Position numbers and translations under genes: made by a program. 64,000 bases of DNA. It comes from Pedobacter sp. (lineage in GTDB: Bacteria > Bacteroidota > Bacteroidia > Sphingobacteriales > Sphingobacteriaceae). The stretch lies in the NCBI GenBank assembly GCA_008015505.1, contig SSFR01000006.1, forward strand, positions 62,001 through 126,000. Direction: 5' to 3'. Shown here one piece after another: positions 7,929-15,344 of this stretch. The notes beneath the pieces are model-generated. The model had not been told where the DNA came from. It saw nothing but the letters and a program-made list of their open reading frames with translations, and made no database searches. Each line of letters opens with the position of its first letter. Within the stretch, counting starts at the first letter, position 1.

Positions 7929-7982
7929 AAAAGCCACCCGGCGCCATCAGGCCCCCCGAAAACAACCCGCCGGGTGGCTTTT
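7929..7982. terminator. GC-rich bidirectional hairpin terminator
   Basis: Perfect 15-base arms AAAAGCCACCCGGCG and CGCCGGGTGGCTTTT enclose a 24-base loop, with A-run and T-run at the ends. It is a textbook intrinsic terminator shape in either direction and implies a transcript through the GC-rich island. Confidence 0.7.
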
Positions 7983-8032
7983 ATGGAGGCTGTTTTTTGG
8001 AATAGCGGCGACAAATAGCTTGTGTGGGAAAG

Positions 8033-8104
8033 CAGCCAAAAGGAAACGGAATAAATAGACTTGTGTGCAAAAGCCTGCGGGTTTATGCCGTAGTCTTTTG
8101 GCTG
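8033..8104. repeat. 72-bp hairpin core, copy 2
   Basis: It differs from copy 1 at only two adjacent loop bases (8071-8072). The flanking bases AAAG/CTTT differ from those of copy 1 but again pair, so the outer stem is preserved by compensatory change. Confidence 0.75.
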
Positions 8105-8294
8105 CTTTATGGTGTGATGGATTTGTGCGGAACAAGCTATTTTGAGCCAGCAAGGGAGAAAAAACAGCCGGAATGCCTTATAACCGCCTGAGCACTGGCC
8201 AATGTGCATGAGGCTGTGTGGACGCCTTTTGTGGGATGATAAAGTCTATTATTTTCGATTTTTATCCGCGAAAAGTGAAAAGCAACCTGCTTTG

Positions 8295-8320
8295 TATATA
8301 CGTCTATACGTATAAACATA
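8295..8320. promoter_or_regulatory. Putative parA operator / centromere half-site
   Basis: The sequence TATATACGTCTATACGTATA just before parA shares its ACGTATAAA and CGTCTATAC words with the 64-bp palindrome after the partner gene. Autoregulation by the ribbon-helix-helix protein is inferred. Confidence 0.5.
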
Positions 8321-8333
8321 TATATTTAAACCC

Positions 8334-8930
8334 ATGAGTAAAACCATTGTAGTTGCCCATCAAAAAGGAGGAGTCGGAAAAAGCACCCTAGCTTTGAACT
8401 TGGCTTATAGATTTAGTCAAGAAATGAAGATCGCACTTACAGACACAGACCCACAAGGCACACTAATACGATTAAAGAACATCGCTTCAGGACTAAATAT
8501 AATGACTCATGATGAAGCAAAAAAGAATAACAAAAAGTACGATGTTATTTTAGTAGATACTCCTCCATATTTATCTGAAAAAATACCAACCATTTTCAGT
8601 GAAGCAGATTTTGTTTTAATACCAACGAAAGCAGGTGTGCCAGATGTGATGGCAATTGATGCAACAATCAAACTATTTAAAGAAGCACAAAAAAACAACA
8701 ACAAGCTACTTGGTGGGATAATACTAAATATGGTCAAACCAAGAACAAGCCTAACCTTCTTTGCTAAAGAACAACTATACGCTTACAATATCCCTATTCT
8801 TGGCCAAATAGGCGATCGTGTAGCTTTCAATAATACATTCCTAAGCGGCGGTATATTCACCTCTGAAGATAGCCAAGCAAAGCAAGAGATTGAATTATTG
8901 GCAACTGAAATATTAAATGTACTTAAATGA
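8334..8930 (+). CDS. parA: ParA-family partition ATPase
   Basis: A 198-residue Walker-type ATPase. The deviant Walker A motif HQKGGVGKST sits at residues 9-18, the A' motif DTDPQGT at 37-43, and the Walker B region VILVDTPPY near 76. It lacks an N-terminal helix-turn-helix, so it fits the short type Ib plasmid ParA class that pairs with a small ribbon-helix-helix protein. Its stop overlaps the start of that partner by ATGA. ParA proteins segregate low-copy replicons by moving over the nucleoid. Its presence implies the element spends time as an autonomous replicon. Confidence 0.85.
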   Translation: MSKTIVVAHQKGGVGKSTLALNLAYRFSQEMKIALTDTDPQGTLIRLKNIASGLNIMTHDEAKKNNKKYDVILVDTPPYLSEKIPTIFSEADFVLIPTKAGVPDVMAIDATIKLFKEAQKNNNKLLGGIILNMVKPRTSLTFFAKEQLYAYNIPILGQIGDRVAFNNTFLSGGIFTSEDSQAKQEIELLATEILNVLK

Positions 8931-9154
8931 TAAGAAACCCATTCGAAGATTTAAAAAATGTCTCAAGCATTGAGCCTACTATCCAAAAAGTTAGTCCAAT
9001 AAAAGAAAATAAAAGAGCCAACGAAAGCAGATATATGCTTTGGATGGACAAAAACATATTAAACGAACTCAAAACCCGCGCACTAGAGAAAAAAACTAAC
9101 GTAAAAGTGCTCATCGAAGATGCGGTAAGGGCTTATTTGAGTATAGACGTATAA
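8927..9154 (+). CDS. ParG-like ribbon-helix-helix partition partner
   Basis: A 75-residue protein with a disordered N-terminal half and a C-terminal ribbon-helix-helix: a beta strand SRYMLWMDK followed by two helices (ILNELKTRALEKKT and KVLIEDAVRAYL). This is the layout of ParG/CopG-type centromere-binding proteins, which bind iterons, repress the operon and stimulate ParA. It overlaps parA by four bases, and its stop lies within the 64-bp palindrome. The ParG label is by architecture; sequence similarity cannot be tested here. Confidence 0.7.
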   Translation: MIRNPFEDLKNVSSIEPTIQKVSPIKENKRANESRYMLWMDKNILNELKTRALEKKTNVKVLIEDAVRAYLSIDV

Positions 9155-9204
9155 ATGTATAAACGTATATATGTATATACGTTTATACATTTATACGTCT
9201 ATAC
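9141..9204. repeat. 64-bp palindrome of partition iterons (centromere candidate)
   Basis: Perfect 31-base arms surround a 2-base centre (TG at 9172-9173). The arms consist of repeated words such as GTATAGACGTATAAATG and its complement, related to the operator before parA. It also separates convergent genes and could act as terminator. Confidence 0.75.
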
Positions 9205-9207
9205 GTT

Positions 9208-10518
9208 TTATTTAAACTGATGCGGTATCTCTGGATAGCTAATATTAACGTGAAAATTATGAACAGATGGATAATATGCTTTACTCATTAAATACTCGTA
9301 ATGATTAAGCTTAACATGATTTGGAGTGTAATTAGAAGCAGGTTTATCCTTTTGAACGGTCTTCTGAAGTTCTATAATCTGATTTTCTAAATCGTTTCGT
9401 TGATAGTAATCTGAGGCGTGTTCTAAATCCTTCTTTAGTGCAAGTAACTTTTTGTTGTCATTCCTCCATTTTAATTCTTCTTTCTGCCACTTTAAAATAT
9501 CTTGCTTCAACTCAAGTGCTATTTGCTCCGCTTGATGACGCGCCAACGTCTGTGAAGAATCGACAATAAGACTGATTTGGGGGCTCAATACTGAAGACAT
9601 AGTGATAGTTTTCTTTTTTTCTGCAACACCATTTAAATGAAAACAGAATAATTCACTTGATTTTATATAACCAGAAACAACACGATTATTAAGTATACTA
9701 TTGAGCGAATCTATCTCGAGCCCTGTAAACATTCTATTAACTGTAATGGTTTTATATTTAATACCTGTACGAATAGGTTTTACATCGTTAATGTGCTGAT
9801 TTTGCTTTGAGTTATCTAATTCAACAAGATGACCATCACCATATAAAGTAGCTTTCTTTTCAGATGACTTTATCAATAAAGCAGTGTCTATTATACGAGA
9901 ACCATTGTCTATGATATCGTAATGAACCAATAAAAAATCACCCGTACTATTTGATTCATTGTATAGATGCTTTAACGTACCGAATACACGATTGTAACTA
10001 GTCCAAAAACCATGAGCAAACAAATCACTACACGTAAACAACAACGACCCAAAAATTAATAAAGCAATAGCTTCGGTTCTAAAACTCCCTGATTGAAGCC
10101 TAAAGTTTGGATTACCAGGAATGACACAAGGATTTTTTACAAATGGATAAAATAAAGGAACACCAGAAATGGTAACCATGTCCAACACCAAATGAGAAAA
10201 GGCAGAAAAAAAGAAAATGAGCCCAATAGGATAGGATGGACAGAATAGGCGCTGAATAGCATAGCTAAATAAGCTTATAAAAACGAGAAATAATAAACTG
10301 TGGGTAATTGTACGGTGGCCATATCGTGTATCTAAATAGCGAGATAAAGGCCAAAAAAGCTTACCTATTGGACTTTTGGTATGATCAATATCCGGCAATA
10401 CGGAGCCTAATACTGTAAGCCCTAGCAAACCAGCGTCAGAAAAGATATTGATATTCCAAAATGAGGCGAATATACCCGTAAATAGTAGCCCTCCAGCGAT
10501 ATGATTTGTACCTGACAT
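9208..10518 (-). CDS. Membrane-bound metal-dependent hydrolase-like protein (YdjM/DUF457 type) with long C-terminal extension
   Basis: A 436-residue protein. Residues 1-175 are membrane-embedded and carry the motifs of the YdjM/DUF457 family: TNHIAGG (His6), LPDIDH (41-46), GHRTITHS (67-74) and FSHLVLDM (His109, Asp113), which together suggest a metal site. The extension from about 180 to the end is unusual for the family and contains a charged helical region near 330-395. Biochemical function is unknown. The start lies ten bases after the recombinase-fusion stop, so the two are probably co-transcribed with the primase gene upstream. Confidence 0.7.
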   Translation of the reverse strand: MSGTNHIAGGLLFTGIFASFWNINIFSDAGLLGLTVLGSVLPDIDHTKSPIGKLFWPLSRYLDTRYGHRTITHSLLFLVFISLFSYAIQRLFCPSYPIGLIFFFSAFSHLVLDMVTISGVPLFYPFVKNPCVIPGNPNFRLQSGSFRTEAIALLIFGSLLFTCSDLFAHGFWTSYNRVFGTLKHLYNESNSTGDFLLVHYDIIDNGSRIIDTALLIKSSEKKATLYGDGHLVELDNSKQNQHINDVKPIRTGIKYKTITVNRMFTGLEIDSLNSILNNRVVSGYIKSSELFCFHLNGVAEKKKTITMSSVLSPQISLIVDSSQTLARHQAEQIALELKQDILKWQKEELKWRNDNKKLLALKKDLEHASDYYQRNDLENQIIELQKTVQKDKPASNYTPNHVKLNHYEYLMSKAYYPSVHNFHVNISYPEIPHQFK

Positions 10519-10528
10519 AAGTAAATGA

Positions 10529-12145
10529 TTAGATGTATTTACGTTTAAACTTTGGGAAAATGTATCTGCTTAATAGCAGAAGAATAAGAGCACAACCACC
10601 AATGGTTCGAAGGCTTACATTACCTGTTTCGGCTGTAAAATACCTTAGGCATGCGATAGCTCCCAATATAATTGCGATGAAAATAGTCATATCATATTCA
10701 GGTAAAGCACCTGCATGACGTATAGACTTGACTACTTCTTTAGTTAAAATAGGTTCTTTACGATATCGATTAACTAACTCATAAATAGCTCGCGGGTTAC
10801 CGTTTGTTTGCTCATAGATATGATTAAGTAGTACATAGTAATCTTCAACCTCTAAGTCATGCGTAAGGCGCTGGATAAGCTCAAGTGCATGATGGCGAGA
10901 AAGACTCTTTATTTGAATGCGTTCAAAATCCCAAAATAGGGATGTGTGATTGACCTTGATACTACGCGCTGCTGCAATGATAGTAAAATGATCTTTAAGC
11001 AACTCTAGAACGCGTACCGTTTTAGGAGTAATACCATCAATGCTATCAATAACAATAGTGTACTCTTTCTTTACAGTAACCTTTTTTATTTCATCGCACA
11101 AATTAGCGACACTCTCACGGGTAATTCTCGTTTGTGCCTTATTCAAATCAAAGTCGCCATAAATGAGATTGTATACAGTTTGCTTTTCATTCTTATAAAG
11201 GTAAAGTAAGGTATTACCTAGAGTACGTTTGATGTTATCCAGATCATCAAACCTTAAAACATGATCAATAGAAACACATATTTGCTCCAATAAGTGGGAC
11301 TTGCCTACACCTATATCACCAATAATAAATGTATTTACACGTTTTAATGATAAGCCTTGCAACAATTGCAGTTCATCATTACGACCTACACTAATGTTTT
11401 GCTGACTAAATGAAATATTAATTGGCTTTGATTTGATAGGAAAAAAATAGTCCACCCATCGACGAAAAAAAGTCTTTTTCTTGGCCAATGAACTGATATT
11501 ACTACGTAGCTGATCGACCGGAATGTGAGTATAAACCAATGTAGTATCAAGTTTGTTATGCCCAAGCAATGATTTGATATTATGGATAGGCACATCATTA
11601 ATAAGCAGGTGCGTAGCAAAAGTATGACGCAGAGCATGTGGGTGAAGATGGTAAATATTAGTTCTTGGTTTTAACCTAGTCAATAGTTTGTTAACCGTGT
11701 CGCGACATATGGCACCATCATTATTTTTACCGATACCAGGAAACAAAAAACTATCCTTGTTAATATTCTTTTGTGAGGCTAGATGCTCTGCCAAGAGGTG
11801 ATACAATCTATCTGATATAGGAATGACTCGCTGTATACTCATACCTCTTTTTTTGAGACAAGAAACAGTTAGGAGCTTTTCTTTAAAATCGAAATTGGAA
11901 TATTTCAGTGTACGACATTCGGAAACCCGAAGCCCACAATCTAGCATGATTAATACAATAAGTTTATGCTTCTGATTTCGAATAGAACCAAGGAGTATGT
12001 CGCATTCCGAGGCATTTAGGTAATGTAATTTGGATTGTACGGACATGTTTTTCTGTGGTAATTCAAAAAAATCAATTTTATCTTGCCTTGTTATACTATT
12101 CTTTGTTTTTGATACTGTTAAGGCCATTTTTGCGTCAAAAAACAT
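10529..12145 (-). CDS. Tyrosine recombinase fused to a P-loop ATPase and two membrane segments
   Basis: A 538-residue protein. Residues 35-215 form a tyrosine-recombinase catalytic domain with Arg73 (GLRVSE), a beta-hairpin Lys at 98-99, HALR (170-173), LLGH (His196) and Tyr205, so the active site is complete, but the usual N-terminal core-binding domain is missing. Residues 250-475 form an ATPase: Walker A GDIGVGKS (276-283), Walker B YTIVIDSID (362-370), a sensor-like TIIAAARS, and TNGNPRA near 450. Two hydrophobic segments (about 485-502 and 514-530) end the chain. It probably integrates the element. The start is uncertain: Met7 or Met34 are alternatives, because an 18-bp repeat covers codons 16-21. 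Confidence 0.85.
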   Translation of the reverse strand: MFFDAKMALTVSKTKNSITRQDKIDFFELPQKNMSVQSKLHYLNASECDILLGSIRNQKHKLIVLIMLDCGLRVSECRTLKYSNFDFKEKLLTVSCLKKRGMSIQRVIPISDRLYHLLAEHLASQKNINKDSFLFPGIGKNNDGAICRDTVNKLLTRLKPRTNIYHLHPHALRHTFATHLLINDVPIHNIKSLLGHNKLDTTLVYTHIPVDQLRSNISSLAKKKTFFRRWVDYFFPIKSKPINISFSQQNISVGRNDELQLLQGLSLKRVNTFIIGDIGVGKSHLLEQICVSIDHVLRFDDLDNIKRTLGNTLLYLYKNEKQTVYNLIYGDFDLNKAQTRITRESVANLCDEIKKVTVKKEYTIVIDSIDGITPKTVRVLELLKDHFTIIAAARSIKVNHTSLFWDFERIQIKSLSRHHALELIQRLTHDLEVEDYYVLLNHIYEQTNGNPRAIYELVNRYRKEPILTKEVVKSIRHAGALPEYDMTIFIAIILGAIACLRYFTAETGNVSLRTIGGCALILLLLSRYIFPKFKRKYI

Positions 12146-12318
12146 CTTGCCTACAGGTATACTTACCTTGCCTTGTTATACTATATTTTTAAACAGGCTA
12201 AATAGTATAACAAGGCAAGAATAGTATAAGATGAATTTATTCATCTTATACTATTCATATAATGGCCTCTGATATGTTTAAACAAGGATATTGAATAGCA
12301 ATAGTATAACAAGGCAAG
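12082..12318. repeat. Four copies of an 18-bp motif around the recombinase gene start
   Basis: ATAGTATAACAAGGCAAG occurs at 12202-12219 and 12301-12318, and its complement at 12082-12099 and 12167-12184. A related palindrome, 15-base arms with loop TTTA, fills 12221-12254 and begins with the same ATAGTATAA. These are probably binding sites for the recombinase, or origin or operator iterons between the primase and recombinase genes. Confidence 0.75.
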
Positions 12319-12337
12319 ATATTTTCTTTTTTTCTGC

Positions 12338-14512
12338 TCAAAAGTTATTTTGTTCTTTTAATAATACAACCATGTACCCCCATTGTTGTACCTTTTCATC
12401 ATTGTATTTTTTGATCCTTTCGTAACCTTCTTGTTTCAGTGCTTTACCAATAGTGACATTAGAGAGTTTGTCTAATCCACTCCAGCGTTTTAAATAAATA
12501 AGTATATCGGTGGGAGAGGCAAATACTACTCGTTTCCCTTCTGATGGCTTAGCCAAATAGGATTGAACAAGTGCACGTTCATTCGTAATCACTTGAAAGT
12601 CTTTATTTCTTCGTTCGTTCTCGGCTATTTCTTCTCTAGATAGTTCTGCTTCAAAGCTATTGTCATTTGACAAGGCGAATGCTTGAGCCCAAACCTTATT
12701 AATATCTACTTTTTGCTTGTATTGCCAGTTGATCGATTGAATATTGAATAGCAGCCAACGAACAGAGCCAGTTTCGTCATTTAAGAACTCGTCCATATTG
12801 GTAGAGCCTATAAAGCTGCATGTTCGATGAATAATGCTGTTCTTTCTATCATATGGCATGCGCTCGTTGATTTGAGTTTTAGAGAAGTATGATTTAAGCG
12901 AGTTAATCTCCTGCCTACTTAGCACAGCTAATTCATCAAGATTGATTAGGAAATTTTTGCAAAGTAGGATGCGTGCATCTTTATCATTACTGATATCCTC
13001 GGCGATATACTGGGCTAATATTGGCGGACATAAGAAGCGACAGAAAGTTGATTTACCGCTATTTTGGCTACTATGAACCAATACAAAGGCTTGCTTGTTA
13101 AAATATTCTGGAATAAGTGCGCACTTGACAGCACGAACTAGCCATTTTTTGAAATGGTGATTAAATTCCTTTTGATTATCTGCCTTTACATAACTAGATA
13201 ATTCGTGGATGTAGTCTTTTCCATCCCATATAGGGAGGTTATTGAAATAATCACTAAATGGGTTGTATTCTGGTGTGTAATCGGACTTTAAAAGGGATAC
13301 CAAGCGTTCGATACTGATATTAATCCCTTTCTTCTGAAGCTCCACAAATAGGGTGTTTTCGTTAAGTGAGCGCCACAGATTATTTGATCCTTTGGGTCTT
13401 ATTTCAATATCTAGCTTAACAGTGTTTCGGCGGATGTCGTAATGCTTTGATAAATAGTTTTCGGTGATATGAAATATGGTGGTTAATTGCTGCTCATTAG
13501 ATGATTTTACCTCTTTAATGGGTCTGATTTGAAGTATTTGTTCTTTTTGCGCAGGTGTTTCTTTTATTGATCGCTTAATATAATCTTGTATATACTCACT
13601 AAACCTGTCAGGTGAAGTTGTCTCGTAAAAGTCAGCAATATCATTAACAACATCCGGAATAGTTAACGGTATCAGATCAAATTTTTTTACTAGTTCAGCT
13701 TGGCGTAATTGTCCGTTATTGACGGTATTTTGAAAATCATTGTCATAACAAATAAATAAAGGGCCGTGGCAGCGCAACTGATCGATTTGCTCTACTGATG
13801 GGTTGGTAGCTTCTGATTTAAAACAGACTGCTTGAAACCCGCTAGCTATTAACGTAAGACAATCTTTTTTACCAGCGCAAATAATGATTGGAGTACCTTT
13901 CTGCAACTGAGCCAATCCGAAAATGTCCGCATTGGTATGCTTGGATAGGTAGAATTTCTTGACCTTTTCTTGTTGTGGTATATAGATCTCAAAACGGCCG
14001 TTTAATTGATAGCTAAAGGCAGCAACACCATCAAATATTGGGAACTTTTTAAGCTCAGACTTGCTGTCTAAAAACTCGAAATACTTAAGAGGTTTAACGC
14101 CGTATTCATCCAAATGTTTAGCCTTTACACCGTATTTTTCCCAGTATGAGAGATGAATAGGCAACCATTCATTGTGATGTTTAACACTTATATTATCTGT
14201 TTTTTTCGTAGTAGGAAGAGTAGGATAGGAGATGTTCTGTATTAATCCGAGCTCTGAGGTTATGACTTGTTTTACCTCGTTGAATTGAGTTTTATTATCT
14301 AAACCTTTGAGCTCAGCAACAAATTGGAAAACATCACCTTGTTTACCGGTGCTAAAGCATTTGAAATCTCCGTTATCATAAAGCTTAAAAGATGGGTTTT
14401 GATCCTCAGAAAATGGACTGCTGATGTTTTTTGAAGGGAAAGTGTCGAGCGATAAAAAATGCAGATAAATATCCGCTGGGCTTACTTGTTCTAAAATGTT
14501 AGATTTGTTCAT
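12338..14512 (-). CDS. Primase (CHC2/Toprim-like) fused to VapE-type helicase
   Basis: A 724-residue replication protein. Residues 30-70 match the CHC2 primase fold (SPFSEDQNPSF, CFSTGKQGDVFQFV), but the usual zinc Cys/His ligands are mostly absent. Residues 207-260 are Toprim-like (IIICAGKKDCLTL, then CYDND). Residues 410-600 resemble the virulence-associated protein E helicase domain with Walker A SSQNSGKST (481-489) and Walker B FLINLDELA (521-529), then a sensor IGSTN. Such proteins start replication of plasmids, satellites and integrative elements. It likely leads an operon with the recombinase fusion and the hydrolase-like gene. Confidence 0.8.
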   Translation of the reverse strand: MNKSNILEQVSPADIYLHFLSLDTFPSKNISSPFSEDQNPSFKLYDNGDFKCFSTGKQGDVFQFVAELKGLDNKTQFNEVKQVITSELGLIQNISYPTLPTTKKTDNISVKHHNEWLPIHLSYWEKYGVKAKHLDEYGVKPLKYFEFLDSKSELKKFPIFDGVAAFSYQLNGRFEIYIPQQEKVKKFYLSKHTNADIFGLAQLQKGTPIIICAGKKDCLTLIASGFQAVCFKSEATNPSVEQIDQLRCHGPLFICYDNDFQNTVNNGQLRQAELVKKFDLIPLTIPDVVNDIADFYETTSPDRFSEYIQDYIKRSIKETPAQKEQILQIRPIKEVKSSNEQQLTTIFHITENYLSKHYDIRRNTVKLDIEIRPKGSNNLWRSLNENTLFVELQKKGINISIERLVSLLKSDYTPEYNPFSDYFNNLPIWDGKDYIHELSSYVKADNQKEFNHHFKKWLVRAVKCALIPEYFNKQAFVLVHSSQNSGKSTFCRFLCPPILAQYIAEDISNDKDARILLCKNFLINLDELAVLSRQEINSLKSYFSKTQINERMPYDRKNSIIHRTCSFIGSTNMDEFLNDETGSVRWLLFNIQSINWQYKQKVDINKVWAQAFALSNDNSFEAELSREEIAENERRNKDFQVITNERALVQSYLAKPSEGKRVVFASPTDILIYLKRWSGLDKLSNVTIGKALKQEGYERIKKYNDEKVQQWGYMVVLLKEQNNF

Positions 14513-14524
14513 GGCTTTTGATTT

Positions 14525-15196
14525 TTAATTGCAGTTAGGAATTGAAAGTTTTGAAGAAAGAATAAAAGGAGCTACTAGATATAGCTCCTTTTGCTGTAAT
14601 AGGGAGATTTGGTTTGCTAATTCATAGATTCTTTGGCGCATAGGGTAGGTTGTAGATTGGTGGACGATGTATTTTCTTTTTGCTTCTAGGTAGTCTTCTG
14701 TATTGATTTTATGGGCCTGATTGGCTTTTTGTTTGATTGAAAAGCTGATGCTATCGATTTCAAAAACCTGCTGATGCTGTAAGGCATGGTCTAATGTATT
14801 CTGCAATTGGCGATATGCTGTTTTTGCTTCAATTATTTTACGGGTGGTTTCTAGGTTTTCGGTGCGCTGCCATTCGTTGATTTGGTATTGCTGGGTACGC
14901 TTTTTATCAGCTATAGAGATAATGCTGCTTAGATTAAAACTGACCGACACACCATTAGCTATTGCATTGTAGCCAATACTTGGCAATAGATGATACCAGG
15001 TTTTAGTTTTTGTTTCACTATAGTTAGCTATGCGTGTGTTTTGATTGAATTTGGAGTTTTCATGGATGCGTGATATAACACTATCTAATGGCTCAATTAT
15101 ATATGGCTGAGCTGACAACTGTTTGATACAAATAATGAGAATATAAACTACCAGCATTAGGGCTAATATTTTATACTTCGTACGTGTTATAGTCAT
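14525..15196 (-). CDS. Short TolC-like exported protein
   Basis: A 223-residue protein if started at MTITRTKYK; a TTG seven codons upstream, inside the right attachment repeat, is less likely. A hydrophobic signal segment (KILALMLVVYILIICIKQL) ends near SAQ. The remainder resembles one half of a TolC-family outer-membrane factor: LDSVISRIHENS at the start, YHLLPSIGYN, then long amphipathic helices with INTEDYLEAKRKYI. Complete TolC proteins have about 420-450 residues, so this could be a truncated or half-size relative. It lies at the extreme right edge of the element, 12 bases upstream of the primase gene start. Confidence 0.55.
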   Translation of the reverse strand: MTITRTKYKILALMLVVYILIICIKQLSAQPYIIEPLDSVISRIHENSKFNQNTRIANYSETKTKTWYHLLPSIGYNAIANGVSVSFNLSSIISIADKKRTQQYQINEWQRTENLETTRKIIEAKTAYRQLQNTLDHALQHQQVFEIDSISFSIKQKANQAHKINTEDYLEAKRKYIVHQSTTYPMRQRIYELANQISLLQQKELYLVAPFILSSKLSIPNCN

Positions 15197-15208
15197 TTTA
15201 GATAGTAA

Positions 15209-15231
15209 ATTGTCCAATAATTAATATTATG
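15209..15231 (+). repeat. Right attachment site (direct repeat, attR)
   Basis: This copy is identical to 5295-5317. It lies 12 bases upstream of the start of the TolC-like gene and about 115 bases upstream of hisG. Confidence 0.75.
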
Positions 15232-15308
15232 TTAAATTAATAAGAGATTACATAAGACATAACATTTTAATCTCCGTAGCCCTAACTTCTTACTTTCCTT
15301 GAAGTCTT

Positions 15309-15316
15309 TATCTTTG
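15309..15316 (+). promoter_or_regulatory. -7 box of the his operon
   Basis: TATCTTTG fits TAnnTTTG and stands 28 bases before the hisG start, outside the mobile element, so insertion left the proximal promoter intact. Confidence 0.5.
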
Positions 15317-15344
15317 TACTTATCTTATAAGATAGCAAACAGCA

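Larger units (their letters stand above)
7804..8213. repeat. Module 2: 33-bp inverted repeat around GC-rich DNA and hairpin core
   Basis: Perfect 33-base arms (7804-7836 and 8181-8213), beginning CCTCATGCACATTGGCC on the left, flank 344 bp that contain the GC-rich island, a terminator hairpin and hairpin core copy 2. The architecture repeats that of module 1 with unrelated arm sequences. Confidence 0.75.
7734..8333. other. 600-bp structured non-coding region with a GC-rich island
   Basis: No credible gene is seen. The region holds module 2 (7804-8213), a GC-rich stretch (about 7840-7980) quite unlike the AT-rich surroundings, a terminator-like hairpin and the parA operator. Overlapping frames can be read through it, but they follow the repeats and have no ribosome-binding sites. 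A transfer origin, replication origin or structured RNA are possible. Confidence 0.5.
5295..15231. mobile_element. Integrated plasmid-like mobile element (about 9.9 kb)
   Basis: The 23-base sequence beginning ATTGTCCAATAATTAA occurs once at each end, in direct orientation, in intergenic DNA between the helicase gene and hisG. Everything inside is accessory: toxin-antitoxin, partition genes, a tyrosine recombinase fused to an ATPase, a primase-helicase and a lipoprotein. The flanking genes are intact housekeeping genes. This is the expected structure of an element inserted by a tyrosine recombinase. There is no relaxase, conjugation apparatus or capsid gene, so transfer would need a helper. 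Confidence 0.8.

Noticed and set aside
6615..8213. Retron or diversity-generating element
   Set aside because: Nested inverted repeats suggested this, but no reverse transcriptase gene is present in the window.
7874..8319. Overlapping frames of 60-111 residues on the minus strand through the GC-rich region
   Set aside because: They run through the inverted repeats, hairpin core and terminator in several frames, lack ribosome-binding sites and have compositions dictated by the repeats.
12082..12318. CRISPR-like array
   Set aside because: The 18-bp repeats occur in both orientations with irregular spacing, one lies in coding sequence, and no cas gene is present.
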